64,000 nucleotides of DNA from Oryzibacter oryziterrae (GCF_021864535.1 NZ_JAKJIC010000001.1:434001-498000); one strand, 5' to 3'; shown: positions 19,585-29,345, numbered from the stretch's first letter. Notes: generated by a model from the sequence alone, not told the origin. Made by a program: numbers and translations.

Positions 19585-20778
19585 TCATTCAGCCGTCGAA
19601 CGACGAACGGTGAGGATGCGCCAGGCGGCCAGCAGGGCATAAGCGCCGAGAAACAGGGAGCAGACGATCAGAAAGCCGTGCGGACCAATGGCGTCCATGC
19701 CATAGCCGGTGGTGGCCGGGCCGAGCAGCATGCCTATCGAGTACATGAAGATGAAGGCCGCGTTGGCGGAAGCGAGATCGGCGCCGCTCAGGCGGGCGCC
19801 GAGATGGGTGAGTCCCACGGTGTAAAGGCACGCAGCGACACCGCCGCAGGCGCCGATCATGATCAGCAGCCAGACAAAACTGCCCGCGAACAACGGCGTT
19901 ACGGCCGCCAGGATGGCACCGACGGTGGCGATGAGGAGCAAGAGGATGCGCTTGTCCATCTTGTCGGCCAGATAGCCGGCGGGAAACTGCGAGAGGATGT
20001 TGCCGACGGCGACCGCCACCACCAACTGCGTCGCCATGTGCTCGGGGAAGCCCAGGCGCAGGCCGTAGATGGCGGCGAAGTTCATCACCGACGATTCGAC
20101 CGATCCCATGGCGAAGGCGGCGAAGGTGGCGAGGGGCACCACGGTGAGGAAATGCAGGAAGTGCCCCTTGCGTCCGCCTTCCATGGGCGGCGCCGAGCCG
20201 AGGCCCAGCACCACGGGGATGATGGAGAGCGCAAGTATGCCGGTGCCGATGGCGAACGGCAGGAACCCGTCCGATCCGGCAAAGCTGAGGATCGCTGGTC
20301 CGACCGCGAAGCCGAAGGACAGGATGGTGCCGTAGACGCCCATGACGAAGCCGCGCCTGGCGGTGGGGGCCAGGGCGTTGATCCAGAACTCGGACAGAAT
20401 GAAGGTGGCGTTGAGCGCCATGGAGAAGATGAAGCGCAGCACGAACCAGGCCGGCAGCGAATCGAAGACATAGAACAGCGGGAACAGCGCCGTGCCGATG
20501 ACGACACTCCACAGCAGCAGCCAGGCCGGACCGACGCGGCGCGCCAGAGCCGGCACGAAGGGCGTGCACAGCAGCGAGGCGACGCCGGCGGCGGCCGTGT
20601 TGGCGCCGATCATGAAGTTGGAAACGCCGTGCTTTTCCATGACCACGGCCAAGAGCGGCATGGCGAGGCTGACGGATGTGCCGACCGCCGACACCGCGCC
20701 AATGGCGGCGGCTATGCCTGCGAAGCGGCGCTTGTCATCGAAATCATGGCTGGGATGGAGCGGGCTTGCGTCCGACAT
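19585..20778 (-). CDS. MFS transporter, YcaD-like
   Basis: 397 residues with twelve predicted membrane helices. ATG at 20778 was chosen over the adjoining GTG. Features: FVPALARRVGPAWLLL and NATFILSEFWINALAPTARR in the first half, then GFPEHMATQLVVAVAVGNIL and PAGYLADKMDKR at the start of the second half, which is typical of the YcaD/UMF2-like group. The substrate is not known; the family includes putative drug or metabolite exporters. It lies between rpmG and an FAD monooxygenase on the same strand. Confidence 0.85.
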   Translation of the reverse strand: MSDASPLHPSHDFDDKRRFAGIAAAIGAVSAVGTSVSLAMPLLAVVMEKHGVSNFMIGANTAAAGVASLLCTPFVPALARRVGPAWLLLWSVVIGTALFPLFYVFDSLPAWFVLRFIFSMALNATFILSEFWINALAPTARRGFVMGVYGTILSFGFAVGPAILSFAGSDGFLPFAIGTGILALSIIPVVLGLGSAPPMEGGRKGHFLHFLTVVPLATFAAFAMGSVESSVMNFAAIYGLRLGFPEHMATQLVVAVAVGNILSQFPAGYLADKMDKRILLLLIATVGAILAAVTPLFAGSFVWLLIMIGACGGVAACLYTVGLTHLGARLSGADLASANAAFIFMYSIGMLLGPATTGYGMDAIGPHGFLIVCSLFLGAYALLAAWRILTVRRSTAE

Positions 20779-20860
20779 CACACGTCTGTCCTGTCCCGGC
20801 GTTCATGTCCGGGACCCACAGGCAGGGATGGCCTTGGTCTAGATACCGTGAGAACGCGGA

Positions 20861-22060
20861 TCAGCTTTCTACAGGAGTCCAGCCATAAATCCAATCCAGC
20901 GCGTCCAGCAACCGCTCGGGACCGGCAAGACGCATGACCATGTTGCGCGCCTTGGCCGAAAGACCGTCGAGGTGGTAGATCGAGCCATTGCGCCGTGCCA
21001 TGGCCATGACCTTGTCGGTGCGAGGCTTGCGCAGGCTGACGAAGGTGCTGAGGCGCTCCTCGATGCTGCGATCGTCTTCGGCGGCAAGCAGCGAGGCAAG
21101 CACGCGGGCGTCCTCGATGGCCATTGCTCCGCCCTGCGCTACGAAGGGCAGCATGCCGTGCACGGCGTCACCGATGAGAACGGCGCGTTCGCGCACCCAG
21201 GGCGTATTGGACGGAGCGCCGCACAGCGCCCATTTGCGCCAGATATCCGGCTTGTCGATCAGTTCTCGCACCTGGGCGGGCCAATCGGCGAAGGCGTCGC
21301 GGATCTGCAGCTTCGAGCCGGGAACGTCCCAGTCGTCCTCGATCCAGTCGTCGTCGACAGCGGCGATCAGGTTGATCTCGCGGCCGGCGTCGATGGCATA
21401 GTGGACGAGATGCGCGCGCGGACCCATCCACAGGCCGGTTTCCTTGCGCAGATCCAGCGCGCCGTGCCAATCGGAGGCCTGGAAGGTGGCGCGCCAGGCG
21501 GTGCGGCCGGTGTAGACGGCGGGGCCGCCGGCGAGAACCTTCTGACGCACCATGGAGCGTACGCCGTCGGCGCCGACAAGGACCGAACCGGTATAGGTGG
21601 ACGATTTTCCACCGCGCGTGGCCTGAACCTCGACCGTGTCCTTGAACTGCCGGATGGACGTGATCTCGGCACCGAGATGCAGAGTGACCCGCGGCTCGTT
21701 CATCACGGCGTCGCGCAGGGTGGCCTGTAGATCGGCGCGATGGATGACGATGTAGGGCGCGCCATAGCGGTCCATCATCACGCCGCCGAGCGGCATGCGG
21801 GTCACCACTTCGCCAGAAGCGCTGTCACGAATCGCTACGGCTTCCGGACGCACACCCGTGGCGTCCAGAGCGGGGCCGAGGCCAAGATCGATGAGGATGG
21901 ACGAGGCATTGGGGGAAAGCTGGAGCCCTGCCCCGACTTCCCTGAGGCGCTCGGCCTTCTCCAGCAGCGTGACCTGAATGCCGGCCCGCGCCAAGCACAG
22001 CGACAACGTGAGGCCGGCAATTCCGGCACCGACGACGACCACCGGCAACTGGTCCGGCAT
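20861..22060 (-). CDS. FAD-dependent monooxygenase, salicylate/3-hydroxybenzoate hydroxylase-like
   Basis: 399 residues. Group A flavoprotein hydroxylase: Rossmann motif VVVVGAGIAGLTLSLCLARA, the DG motif VLVGADGVRSMVR, and the GD motif ERAVLIGDAVHGMLPFVAQG with GGAMAIEDA. Such enzymes use NAD(P)H and O2 to hydroxylate aromatic acids. The close resemblance is to salicylate 1-monooxygenase and 3-hydroxybenzoate 6-hydroxylase; exact substrate not determinable. A small zinc-finger gene lies 21 bp upstream on the same strand. The DODA dioxygenase 7 kb away could act in a related aromatic route, but nothing links them directly. Confidence 0.9.
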   Translation of the reverse strand: MPDQLPVVVVGAGIAGLTLSLCLARAGIQVTLLEKAERLREVGAGLQLSPNASSILIDLGLGPALDATGVRPEAVAIRDSASGEVVTRMPLGGVMMDRYGAPYIVIHRADLQATLRDAVMNEPRVTLHLGAEITSIRQFKDTVEVQATRGGKSSTYTGSVLVGADGVRSMVRQKVLAGGPAVYTGRTAWRATFQASDWHGALDLRKETGLWMGPRAHLVHYAIDAGREINLIAAVDDDWIEDDWDVPGSKLQIRDAFADWPAQVRELIDKPDIWRKWALCGAPSNTPWVRERAVLIGDAVHGMLPFVAQGGAMAIEDARVLASLLAAEDDRSIEERLSTFVSLRKPRTDKVMAMARRNGSIYHLDGLSAKARNMVMRLAGPERLLDALDWIYGWTPVES

Positions 22061-22081
22061 TGTTGGGTTCCTGTATGGTTG

Positions 22082-22327
22082 TCAGGCAGCCTTGGGCTGC
22101 CATGCGGCTTCCTTGGGATCCGACTCGGTCGGCTTCAAAGTCGCATCATAGCGATAAACCGTCGAGCAATAAGGACAAATGATCTCCGTATCTCCACCCA
22201 TATCGAGGAAGGTGTGCGGATGATCGAAGGGCGGCTTGGCACCGATGCACATGAACTCCTTCGCCCCGATGCGAATCGCCGGCACACCGACGTCGTTGGC
22301 GAAATGAGGAACGAATGCGTCTGCCAT
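22082..22327 (-). CDS. Zinc-finger protein, NDUFS6-like (zf-CHCC)
   Basis: 81 residues. The C-terminal half has the zf-CHCC pattern seen in the NDUFS6 subunit of complex I: MCIGAKPPFDHPHTFLDMGG, then EIICPYCSTVYRYD. Cys, His and the CPYC pair provide the zinc ligands. In alphaproteobacteria a stand-alone protein of this type is common and probably relates to respiratory complex I, but its role has not been set. AAGGGAAA precedes the ATG. It is just upstream of the FAD monooxygenase and may share its transcript. Confidence 0.9.
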   Translation of the reverse strand: MADAFVPHFANDVGVPAIRIGAKEFMCIGAKPPFDHPHTFLDMGGDTEIICPYCSTVYRYDATLKPTESDPKEAAWQPKAA

Positions 22328-22494
22328 GGATATTTCCCTTGGTTGAACCGTGTCGGGCTGGACCATATCGTCAAGCGCTTGCCAAGAACAGTCCCTTTTG
22401 CGCCAAGCCACGGCTTTCGCGGCGAGACGGCCGGGGTGGTTCACAAGCCGCCACCGAGGCCCTATGTTGGCGCCCGCGCTAACACGAGGTGAGC

Positions 22495-23244
22495 ATGCCG
22501 ACCTTCTTCTCTTCCTCCCATGAGTTCGCCTATCTCGACGAGGGCGAAGGCGAGCCGATCCTGCTGGTGCACGGATTTGCATCGAACCGGAAGATCAACT
22601 GGGTCAATCCGGGCTGGGTGGAAACGCTGGTACAGGCCGGGCGCCGGGTGATTGCGCTCGACAATCGGGGCCATGGCGAGAGCGCCAAGTTCTATGACGT
22701 CGACTCCTACAAGCTCGGGCTGATGGCGGCCGATTCCATCGCCCTGCTCGACCATCTCGGGCTCGAGCGCGTGGATGCCATGGGCTATTCCATGGGGGCG
22801 CGCATCGTGGCGACGCTGGCTGTCGGGTATCCGCACCGACTGAAGTCCATCATTCTCGGCGGCATGGGCTCGTCGCTGGTCAATGGCATGCAGAATGGCG
22901 AGGTGGTCGCCGAAGCGCTGGAAGCCGAGAGCGTCGATCAGGTGACCGATCCGCAGGGGCGCGCCTTCCGCCTGTTCGCCGACCAGACGCAGAGCGACCG
23001 CAAGGCGCTCGCTGCCTGCATCCGGGGCATCCGCCAGCCGATCGCGCCGGACGCACTCGGCACCATCGTGGCGCCGACGCTGATCGCGGTGGGCACGAAG
23101 GACTACGTGGCGGGCTCGCCGCAGGAACTGGCGGCGCTGATCCCCGGTTCGGAAGTGCTGGATATCCCCAATCGCGACCACATGGTTGCGGTCGGCGATC
23201 AGGTCTACAAGCGCGGCGTCGTGGCGTTTCTGGCCCGGAAGTGA
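22495..23244 (+). CDS. Alpha/beta hydrolase
   Basis: 249 residues. The start at 22495 has GAGGTG just before it. The hydrolase fold is shown by the oxyanion motif LLVHGFASN, the nucleophile elbow GYSMGA, the acid Asp in VGTKDYV and the catalytic His in NRDHM. Substrate unknown; esterase or lactonase activity is likely for this family. It is divergent from the zinc-finger gene and convergent with the kinase gene. Confidence 0.9.
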   Translation: MPTFFSSSHEFAYLDEGEGEPILLVHGFASNRKINWVNPGWVETLVQAGRRVIALDNRGHGESAKFYDVDSYKLGLMAADSIALLDHLGLERVDAMGYSMGARIVATLAVGYPHRLKSIILGGMGSSLVNGMQNGEVVAEALEAESVDQVTDPQGRAFRLFADQTQSDRKALAACIRGIRQPIAPDALGTIVAPTLIAVGTKDYVAGSPQELAALIPGSEVLDIPNRDHMVAVGDQVYKRGVVAFLARK

Positions 23245-23260
23245 GGGTGTCGGGGACCAC

Positions 23261-24682
23261 TCAGGCCCCCTCCTCCGCGCCGCCAGCGCCCTTAAGACGG
23301 ACGACCGTGACCGAGCATGGCGCCTCGGCCACCACGGCCGATGACACGCTGCCCAGATGGCGGCGGAGGGCGCCGACGCCTCGGGCGCCCATCACCACGT
23401 GATCGACCTGGTTGAGGCGGATGTAATCGAGCAGCGCTGACGCCGGATCGAGGGCTTCGAGCACGTGGTAGCTGACCCGGTCGTCGGGCAGTTCCAGCGG
23501 CTGTGCCCAATCCTTCAAGGCAACGAGGCGCGACAGGTACATGGTGCGACCGTGGCTGTCGTGGGTCGGGGCGTTGCCGTGCAGCTTGGTCTTGAGCACG
23601 GTGAGGCAGGCGAGACGGGCGCCCTCCTCCATGGAGAGAACGCGGCGCAGATGCAGGCGCACTTCCTGGGCCAGAGGATCGGCGCCACGCGCCAGATCCA
23701 CCGCCACCACCACCAGCGGCGCTGCGGAGACGCGGCGGGTTGGGACCATGCGCGTCAGGGGGCGCTGCTTCACCGACCGACCGAGCATCCAGGCGCCGAG
23801 GCGACGGAACAGGCCCCCCTTGCCTTCCCGCTCGGCACGGTCCGTGAGAATCACCTGGTCGGGGTGATTGAGGTCGAACAGCAGTTGCCCGGCAGAGCGA
23901 TAGCGCTGGTCGGGGTCGATCTCCAGGCAGCGCAGGATGATTTCCTGCAGCCATTTGGGAATCTTGGCGTTGATGGCGCGCGGCGGCTGCGGCAGGCTGT
24001 AAAGGCGGCGCTTCTGCCCGGCCACCGACGTGGGCTCGCCATGGGGATAGTCGCCGGTGGCCATGCGGTAGAGGATGCAGCCGAGCGCGTAGATGTCGCT
24101 TTCCGGCCGGCTGCGTTCGCCGACGCATTGCTCCGGCGCGATGGTGGCGGCCGACCCCATGGGGATGTCGCTTTCCTCGCCGAGCAAGTCCGGCAGGCGC
24201 TCGTGGCGGGCGAGGCCGAAATCGATCAGCACCGCACCGCGCTTGGCGAGGATGATGTTACCGGGCTTGAGGTCGAGATGAATGACGCCCTGGCGATGCA
24301 GGTTCTCAAGCGCGGCCGCCACCTGAATGCCGACCTTGACCACCTCGGCATAGGGCTTGGCCGTGTCCTCCAGCATTGACTGCAGGACTGTGCCCTCGAC
24401 GAATTCCATCACCAGATAGGGGCGGATGCGCAGGTCGCCGGCGGCGACGAAGCGCGGCACGTGCTTGCCCTCGACGCGCTTGAGGATCATCTCCTCGGTC
24501 TCGTAGCCGACGATGGTGGAAACGTCGGCGCCGGCGCCGAGGAAGGGTGACTTCAGCACCAGCGGAAAGGGCCAGTCGGGATGGTTGGCGCGCCAGATCG
24601 AGCCCATGCCGCCGACGGCGATCTTCTCCTCCAGCACGAAGCCGTCGAGTACGGTACCGGGCAGCAGGGACATGGGCCCCAT
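23261..24682 (-). CDS. Serine/threonine protein kinase fused to a universal stress protein domain
   Basis: 473 residues. Residues 10 to about 280 are a Hanks-type kinase: glycine loop VGGMGSIW, ATP-binding Lys44 (LVLKSP), catalytic loop HLDLKPGN (Asp137; Leu replaces the Arg of HRD, so it is a non-RD kinase), IDFGLAR (154-157) and the APEQ motif. There is no transmembrane helix; a basic linker leads to a C-terminal UspA domain (about 312-465), whose nucleotide-binding motif GARGVGALRRHLGS has one residue fewer than the common G-x2-G-x9-G-S. A metallophosphoesterase gene lies 90 bp upstream on the same strand, suggesting a kinase-phosphatase pair. Start at 24682 preceded by AAGGA. Confidence 0.92.
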   Translation of the reverse strand: MGPMSLLPGTVLDGFVLEEKIAVGGMGSIWRANHPDWPFPLVLKSPFLGAGADVSTIVGYETEEMILKRVEGKHVPRFVAAGDLRIRPYLVMEFVEGTVLQSMLEDTAKPYAEVVKVGIQVAAALENLHRQGVIHLDLKPGNIILAKRGAVLIDFGLARHERLPDLLGEESDIPMGSAATIAPEQCVGERSRPESDIYALGCILYRMATGDYPHGEPTSVAGQKRRLYSLPQPPRAINAKIPKWLQEIILRCLEIDPDQRYRSAGQLLFDLNHPDQVILTDRAEREGKGGLFRRLGAWMLGRSVKQRPLTRMVPTRRVSAAPLVVVAVDLARGADPLAQEVRLHLRRVLSMEEGARLACLTVLKTKLHGNAPTHDSHGRTMYLSRLVALKDWAQPLELPDDRVSYHVLEALDPASALLDYIRLNQVDHVVMGARGVGALRRHLGSVSSAVVAEAPCSVTVVRLKGAGGAEEGA

Positions 24683-24772
24683 GAAATGTCCTTTCAGCAA
24701 ATGCCTGGAGTTATGAGCAACTTAATCGATTTTGACGCAGACCGGCATGACGTCTTTGGTGGTAGAGGCCGG

Positions 24773-25525
24773 CTATTTCCCGGCCTTGAGGCGCATCCAG
24801 AGGCGGTCCGGCAAGCCTGCGGCCTTGATCTTGTCGGCGGCGGCGTCGATGTCATAGGGCACACGCATCCAGGCGAGCGTCGACTTGTCGGAGTCATAGA
24901 GCCCCCAGCAGGCGGACGGGTTGCCATCGCGTGGCTGGCCGACGGAGCCGATCACCGCGAGATAGCGGCGGATGGGGGCGAGAGGCACCTCCACATCCGG
25001 CTGCGGCCGGAAGGTGAGCGTCTTGCCGGTATAGAGTGCGCCCGAGAGCGTGTGGAAGAGCGCCGGCACGTGGGTGTGGCCGCAAAAGGTGAGGCGCGCG
25101 TCGGTCGCCGCCCAGCTGGCGAAGGCGTCCGACGGATCGAGCATGTAGTTCCACGACTGGGGATCGTTGGCGCTGGCGTGGACGAAAAGCACGTCGCCAT
25201 CCATCTCGGCGATCGGCAGGCGGGCGAGAAAGGTTCGGGCGGTGCTGTCGAGCTGGCCTTGCGTCCAGCTCATCGCCTTGGCCGCGCTCTCGGACATGCC
25301 GGAGACGCCGGCGGCGACGGCGTCGTCATGGTTGCCACGGATGCAGATGGCGCCCTTGTCGACCAGACCGGAGATCACCTCGACGCAGGCTTGCGGGTCG
25401 GCGCCGTAGCCGACGATGTCGCCGAGGCAGACGATACGATCGACACCGGCCTCCTCGATGTCGTCCAGAACCGCATTCAGGGCTTCAAGATTGCCGTGAA
25501 TGTCGGTGATGATGGCACTCCGCAC
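24773..25525 (-). CDS. Calcineurin-like metallophosphoesterase
   Basis: 250 residues from GTG at 25525, chosen because GGGAGGGAGGA precedes it and the fold begins at once (SAIITDIHGNLEALNAVLDD). The two-metal site is complete: D-x-H in TDIHGN, GDIVGYG, GNHDD, a His in LFVHAS and GHTH in CGHTHVPAL. The family includes protein phosphatases, nucleotide phosphodiesterases and YfcE-like enzymes. Being directly upstream of the kinase-USP gene, it may dephosphorylate the kinase or its targets; that is inference from position. Confidence 0.9.
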   Translation of the reverse strand: MRSAIITDIHGNLEALNAVLDDIEEAGVDRIVCLGDIVGYGADPQACVEVISGLVDKGAICIRGNHDDAVAAGVSGMSESAAKAMSWTQGQLDSTARTFLARLPIAEMDGDVLFVHASANDPQSWNYMLDPSDAFASWAATDARLTFCGHTHVPALFHTLSGALYTGKTLTFRPQPDVEVPLAPIRRYLAVIGSVGQPRDGNPSACWGLYDSDKSTLAWMRVPYDIDAAADKIKAAGLPDRLWMRLKAGK

Positions 25526-25643
25526 TATCGTCCTCCCTCCCCTGCCCGACCGCCGTCCTGCGGTTCGAACCGGTTGCTTCGGACTATCTTCGCAAGAGCG
25601 GGGCTTGGGAAGCAAGACCAATTACGGAGGGCCGAAAAAGCCT

Positions 25644-25675
25644 GCGCCCCCGGCAACTTTCGTCACCGGGGGCGC
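25644..25675 (-). terminator. Rho-independent terminator of clpA
   Basis: GCGCCCCCGG (25644-25653) pairs perfectly with CCGGGGGCGC (25666-25675). On the minus strand the stem is followed by AGGCTTTTTCGG, with five T. It lies 24 bases past the clpA stop. Confidence 0.85.
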
Positions 25676-25699
25676 TGTGGTTTTCAGCCAATCGCGAGA

Positions 25700-28105
25700 T
25701 CAATCGGCCTTGATCGGCTGCTTGCGCGGGCCGCCGCGGCGCGGCTTGGGATTGGGCGTGCCGACATCGGCCTTGGCGTCCGCCTCCTCGACCTTGCGCT
25801 TGAGCGCGGGGTCGGGCAGGCAATCGAGCTTGAGGCCGGGCTTGCCGTTCTCCTTGGTCTCGACCGAGACCTTGACCGTGCCGCCCTTCTTGAGCACGCC
25901 GAACAGGACAGCGTCGGCCAGGGGGCGCTTGATGTGCTCCTGGATGACGCGGCCGAGCGGACGGGCGCCCATGCGCTCGTCGTAGCCTTCCTTGGCCAGC
26001 CAGTCGATGGCGGCTTCGTCGAGCTCGAAGGTGACGTTGCGGTCGGAGAGCTGCGCTTCCAGCTGCATGACGAATTTCTGCACCACAGAACGCACCACTT
26101 CCGGCGGCAGGGCGCCGAAGGGAATGATGGCGTCCAGACGGTTGCGGAACTCCGGCGTGAACAGGCGGTTGATCGCCTCGGTGTCGTCGCCTTCCCGCTT
26201 GGAGCGGTTGAAGCCGATCGGCTCCTTGGACAGATCCGCCGCGCCGGCGTTGGTCGTCATGATCAGGATGACGTTGCGGAAGTCGACCTGCTTGCCGTTG
26301 TGGTCGGTCAGCTTGCCGTGGTCCATCACCTGCAGAAGGATGTTGTAAAGGTCCGGATGGGCCTTTTCGATCTCGTCCAGCAGCAGCACGCAATGGGGAT
26401 GCTGGTCGACGCCGTCGGTCAGCAGGCCGCCCTGGTCGAAGCCGACATAGCCCGGAGGCGCGCCGATCAGGCGGCTGATGGTGTGGCGCTCCATATACTC
26501 CGACATGTCGAAGCGCAGGATGTTGACGCCGAGGATCGCCGCCAGCTGGCGGGCTACTTCCGTCTTGCCGACGCCGGTCGGGCCGGAGAACAGATAGTTG
26601 CCGATGGGCTTTTCCGGCTCACGCAGACCGGCACGCGCCAGCTTGATGGCCGAGGACAGCGCCTTGATGGCAGCGTCCTGACCGTAGACCACGCGATTGA
26701 GATTGGTCTCGAGGTTCTCCAGCACTTCCGCGTCGTCCTTGGAGACGGACTTGGGCGGGATGCGGGCCATGGTGGCGATGGTGGCCTCGATTTCCTTGAC
26801 GCCGATGGTCTTCTTGCGCTTGGGCTCGGGCAGCAACATCTGGCTGGCGCCGGTCTCGTCGATCACGTCGATCGCCTTGTCGGGCAGCTTGCGGTCGTTG
26901 ATGTAGCGGGCCGACAGCTCCACCGCCGCCTTGATGGCGTCGTTGGTGTAGCGGACCTTGTGGAACTCCTCGAAATAGGGCTTGAGGCCCTTGAGGATCT
27001 CCACGGCGTCGTGGATGGTCGGCTCGTTGACGTCGATCTTCTGGAAACGGCGGACCAGCGCCCGGTCCTTCTCGAAGAACTGGCGATATTCCTTGTAGGT
27101 GGTCGAGCCGATGCAGCGGATGGTGCCGCCGGCAAGGGCGGGCTTCAGGAGGTTCGAGGCGTCCATGGCTCCGCCCGAAGTGGCCCCGGCACCGATGACG
27201 GTGTGGATCTCGTCGATGAACATCACCGCGCCGGGATAGTTCTCGATTTCCTTGACGACCTGCTTCAGGCGCTCCTCGAAGTCGCCACGATAGCGGGTGC
27301 CGGCCAGCAGCGCGCCCATGTCGAGCGCGAAGATGGTCGAGCCGATGAGCACTTCCGGCACGTCGCCCTCGACGATGCGCTTGGCAAGGCCTTCGGCGAT
27401 GGCGGTCTTGCCCACGCCGGGGTCACCGACATAGAGCGGGTTGTTCTTGGAGCGGCGGCAGAGCACCTGGATGGTGCGGTTGATTTCCTCGGCGCGGCCA
27501 ATCAGCGGGTCGATCTTGCCCTTCTTGGCCTTCTCGTTGAGGTTGACGCAATAGGCATCGAGCGCATCGGCCTTCTTCTTTTCGGCACTGGCATTGCCGG
27601 CGGGCGTCTCCTGCGACGGGGTCTCCTCGTCGACGCCACGGGCCGGGCGGCTCTCGTTCATGCCGACGCGCTTGGCGATGCCATGGCTGATATAGTTGAC
27701 CGCGTCGTAGCGGGTCATGTCCTGCTCTTGCAGGAAATAGGCAGCGTGGCTCTCGCGCTCGGCGAAGATGGCGACGAGCACGTTGGCGCCGGTCACCTCG
27801 TCGCGGCCGGAAGACTGCACGTGGATGACGGCGCGCTGGATCACGCGCTGGAAGCCGGCGGTGGGCTTGGCCTCCTCGCCGAGTTCTGTGACCAGATTGT
27901 CGAGCTCGGTGTCGATATATTCGATCAGGTTGCGCTTGAGCACATCGAGATCGACGTTGCAGGCGCGCATGACGGCGGCCGCGTCCTGATCCTCGATCAG
28001 AGACAGAAGCAGGTGTTCGAGCGTTGCATATTCCTGGCGACGCTCATTGGCGAAGGCCAGTGCCTGATGGAGGGCTTTTTCGAGGCTGCGCGAAAAGGAT
28101 GGCAC
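25700..28105 (-). CDS. clpA: ATP-dependent Clp protease ATP-binding subunit ClpA
   Basis: 801 residues. It is the AAA+ unfoldase that feeds substrates to ClpP. The order is a double ClpN repeat ([20 protein letters not shown]), D1 with Walker [10 protein letters not shown] and FIDEIHT, then D2 with [14 protein letters not shown] and [11 protein letters not shown]. The ClpP-binding loop of D2 is in the VRSVVQKFV region. The Lys/Pro/Arg-rich tail ([15 protein letters not shown]) extends past the E. coli protein, as in other alphaproteobacteria. GTG start at 28105 with AGGGA six bases before. clpS ends nine bases upstream, so the adaptor and unfoldase form one operon. Confidence 0.97.
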   Translation of the reverse strand: MPSFSRSLEKALHQALAFANERRQEYATLEHLLLSLIEDQDAAAVMRACNVDLDVLKRNLIEYIDTELDNLVTELGEEAKPTAGFQRVIQRAVIHVQSSGRDEVTGANVLVAIFAERESHAAYFLQEQDMTRYDAVNYISHGIAKRVGMNESRPARGVDEETPSQETPAGNASAEKKKADALDAYCVNLNEKAKKGKIDPLIGRAEEINRTIQVLCRRSKNNPLYVGDPGVGKTAIAEGLAKRIVEGDVPEVLIGSTIFALDMGALLAGTRYRGDFEERLKQVVKEIENYPGAVMFIDEIHTVIGAGATSGGAMDASNLLKPALAGGTIRCIGSTTYKEYRQFFEKDRALVRRFQKIDVNEPTIHDAVEILKGLKPYFEEFHKVRYTNDAIKAAVELSARYINDRKLPDKAIDVIDETGASQMLLPEPKRKKTIGVKEIEATIATMARIPPKSVSKDDAEVLENLETNLNRVVYGQDAAIKALSSAIKLARAGLREPEKPIGNYLFSGPTGVGKTEVARQLAAILGVNILRFDMSEYMERHTISRLIGAPPGYVGFDQGGLLTDGVDQHPHCVLLLDEIEKAHPDLYNILLQVMDHGKLTDHNGKQVDFRNVILIMTTNAGAADLSKEPIGFNRSKREGDDTEAINRLFTPEFRNRLDAIIPFGALPPEVVRSVVQKFVMQLEAQLSDRNVTFELDEAAIDWLAKEGYDERMGARPLGRVIQEHIKRPLADAVLFGVLKKGGTVKVSVETKENGKPGLKLDCLPDPALKRKVEEADAKADVGTPNPKPRRGGPRKQPIKAD

Positions 28106-28114
28106 GATGGTCCC

Positions 28115-28453
28115 TCACTTCTTTTCCATGACGCATTGAAGCGGATGCTGGTGGCGGCGCGCGAAATCCATCACCTGAGTCACCTTCGTCTCGGCGACCT
28201 CATAAGTAAAGATACCACATTCACCGACACCGTGATGATGGACGTGCAGCATGATCTGGGTGGCTTCATCGCGCCCCTTGTTGAAGAAGCGCTCCAGCAC
28301 ATGCACCACGAATTCCATCGGTGTGTAATCGTCGTTCAGAATGAGAACGCGATACATGCTCGGCCGTTTGGCCTTGGTACGGGTCTTCGTCACCACTCCG
28401 GTGCCGAAGTCCCCGCCGTCATCCCCACTTCCCCCGTCTTCGTCGCCTGACAT
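28115..28453 (-). CDS. clpS: ATP-dependent Clp protease adaptor ClpS
   Basis: 112 residues. It delivers N-degron substrates to ClpA. An acidic Gly-rich leader of about 20 residues is followed by the core: [20 protein letters not shown] with the Asn-Asp-Asp of the N-end residue pocket, and [20 protein letters not shown] with the ClpA-contacting region. ATG at 28453 was chosen because the frame upstream does not resemble the family. Operon with clpA (9-bp gap). Confidence 0.96.
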   Translation of the reverse strand: MSGDEDGGSGDDGGDFGTGVVTKTRTKAKRPSMYRVLILNDDYTPMEFVVHVLERFFNKGRDEATQIMLHVHHHGVGECGIFTYEVAETKVTQVMDFARRHQHPLQCVMEKK

Positions 28454-28807
28454 CACAATCCGGCGCTCCGAGGTCTCAGCCCCGAACCCATATTGCAGCA
28501 GCGGCAGGTAAAACCGCTCTCCCGATTCCGCCCGTTCTTGAGCGGAGCCCTGGAATTCTGCGGTTATCTGCACAGTCAAAACCACCAATCAGCCTCCGTA
28601 CCCGACCGCAAAAGAACACTGGCGCGGCAAGCCACGCTGTTTCCCTTCGGTCTGAAACACCCGACCCATACTGTTACAGCCCACGGCGGTGCGCAATTCG
28701 TTTTTGGGAGTCGAGCACGTCCCCACGCGTTTGTGAAGAAACCAATTCGCCTCACCTGCCCCTTTTGGCGGCAAAATTATGCGTCATGCAACCAGATGCA
28801 AAATGCA

Positions 28808-28841
28808 AAAGGGCCCACCGCTGGCGAGCGGCGAGCCCTTT
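28808..28841 (-). terminator. Terminator of the phasin gene
   Basis: On the minus strand AAAGGGC ... GCCCTTT pairs, with an inner CCGCT/AGCGG stem, and TTTTGCATTTTGC follows. It begins about 36 bases past the phasin stop codon. Confidence 0.75.
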
Positions 28842-28876
28842 CGAGATCGATGGATTCTCGGGCTTCCGCCCTACCC

Positions 28877-29209
28877 TTACTTGCCGAACTTGACGGCGAA
28901 GGTTTCGTAAGGCTTGGAGATTTCCTTGGCGAGGTCGGTATAGATTTCGCCGACGCGGGTGAACTGCGCCATGGCGTCCTCATAGGACTTCTTGAAAAAG
29001 TCCGACTGCACGCCGATCGCAACATCGACGCTCTTGGCGCCGAGCAGCTTTTCGAAATACTTGCTGGAGTCTTCGACCGACTTCTTGGAATAGTCGGTGG
29101 CCTCGGTGGCGAGCGCCTGGAAGCTCTTGGCAATCACGTCAGCGGACTTGATCGCGGTGTCGAGATTGTCCTTGAAAACCTTCTGAACGTCGTCGAACCC
29201 AGTCGCCAT
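28877..29209 (-). CDS. Phasin family protein
   Basis: 110 residues, almost all alpha-helical, with the Phasin_2 pattern: DNLDTAIKSADVIAKSFQAL, then SSKYFEKLLGAKSVDVAIGV and a C-terminal helix ending KPYETFAVKFGK. Phasins coat polyhydroxyalkanoate granules, though in some alphaproteobacteria they are more general. ATG at 29209 with GGAGTGACG before it; upstream frame extension is not used. Palindromes matching the PhaR consensus lie just upstream, which fits control by the PHA regulator. No PHA synthase gene is in the window. Confidence 0.92.
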   Translation of the reverse strand: MATGFDDVQKVFKDNLDTAIKSADVIAKSFQALATEATDYSKKSVEDSSKYFEKLLGAKSVDVAIGVQSDFFKKSYEDAMAQFTRVGEIYTDLAKEISKPYETFAVKFGK

Positions 29210-29234
29210 GAACGTCACTCCAGATCCATGTTGT

Positions 29235-29345
29235 TTTGCGCTGCGCAAATCCCCGGAACGTCGCATTCCGCAAATATTTGCGTGCATTTGAACGTAATAT
29301 ATGCAGCGCAATATACGATGTCAACTAATTTTGTGCATCGCACAA
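29235..29345. promoter_or_regulatory. Probable PhaR-type operators upstream of the phasin gene
   Basis: TTTGCGCTGCGCAAA (29235-29249) and TTGTGCATCGCACAA (29331-29345) are perfect palindromes. The second contains TGCATCGCACAA, an exact match to the Bradyrhizobium PhaR consensus TGCRNYGCASMA (recalled from memory); the first matches at 11 of 12. TGCAGCGCA at 29302-29310 fits the core. They lie in the AT-rich spacer between the phasin and dac genes, so either gene could be controlled. Confidence 0.6.

Noticed and set aside
24581-28450. 1,289-codon plus-strand open frame opposite clpA and the phosphoesterase
   Set aside because: Antisense to genes with complete family motifs. Its length comes from high GC and codon bias of clpA; no domain is recognisable.
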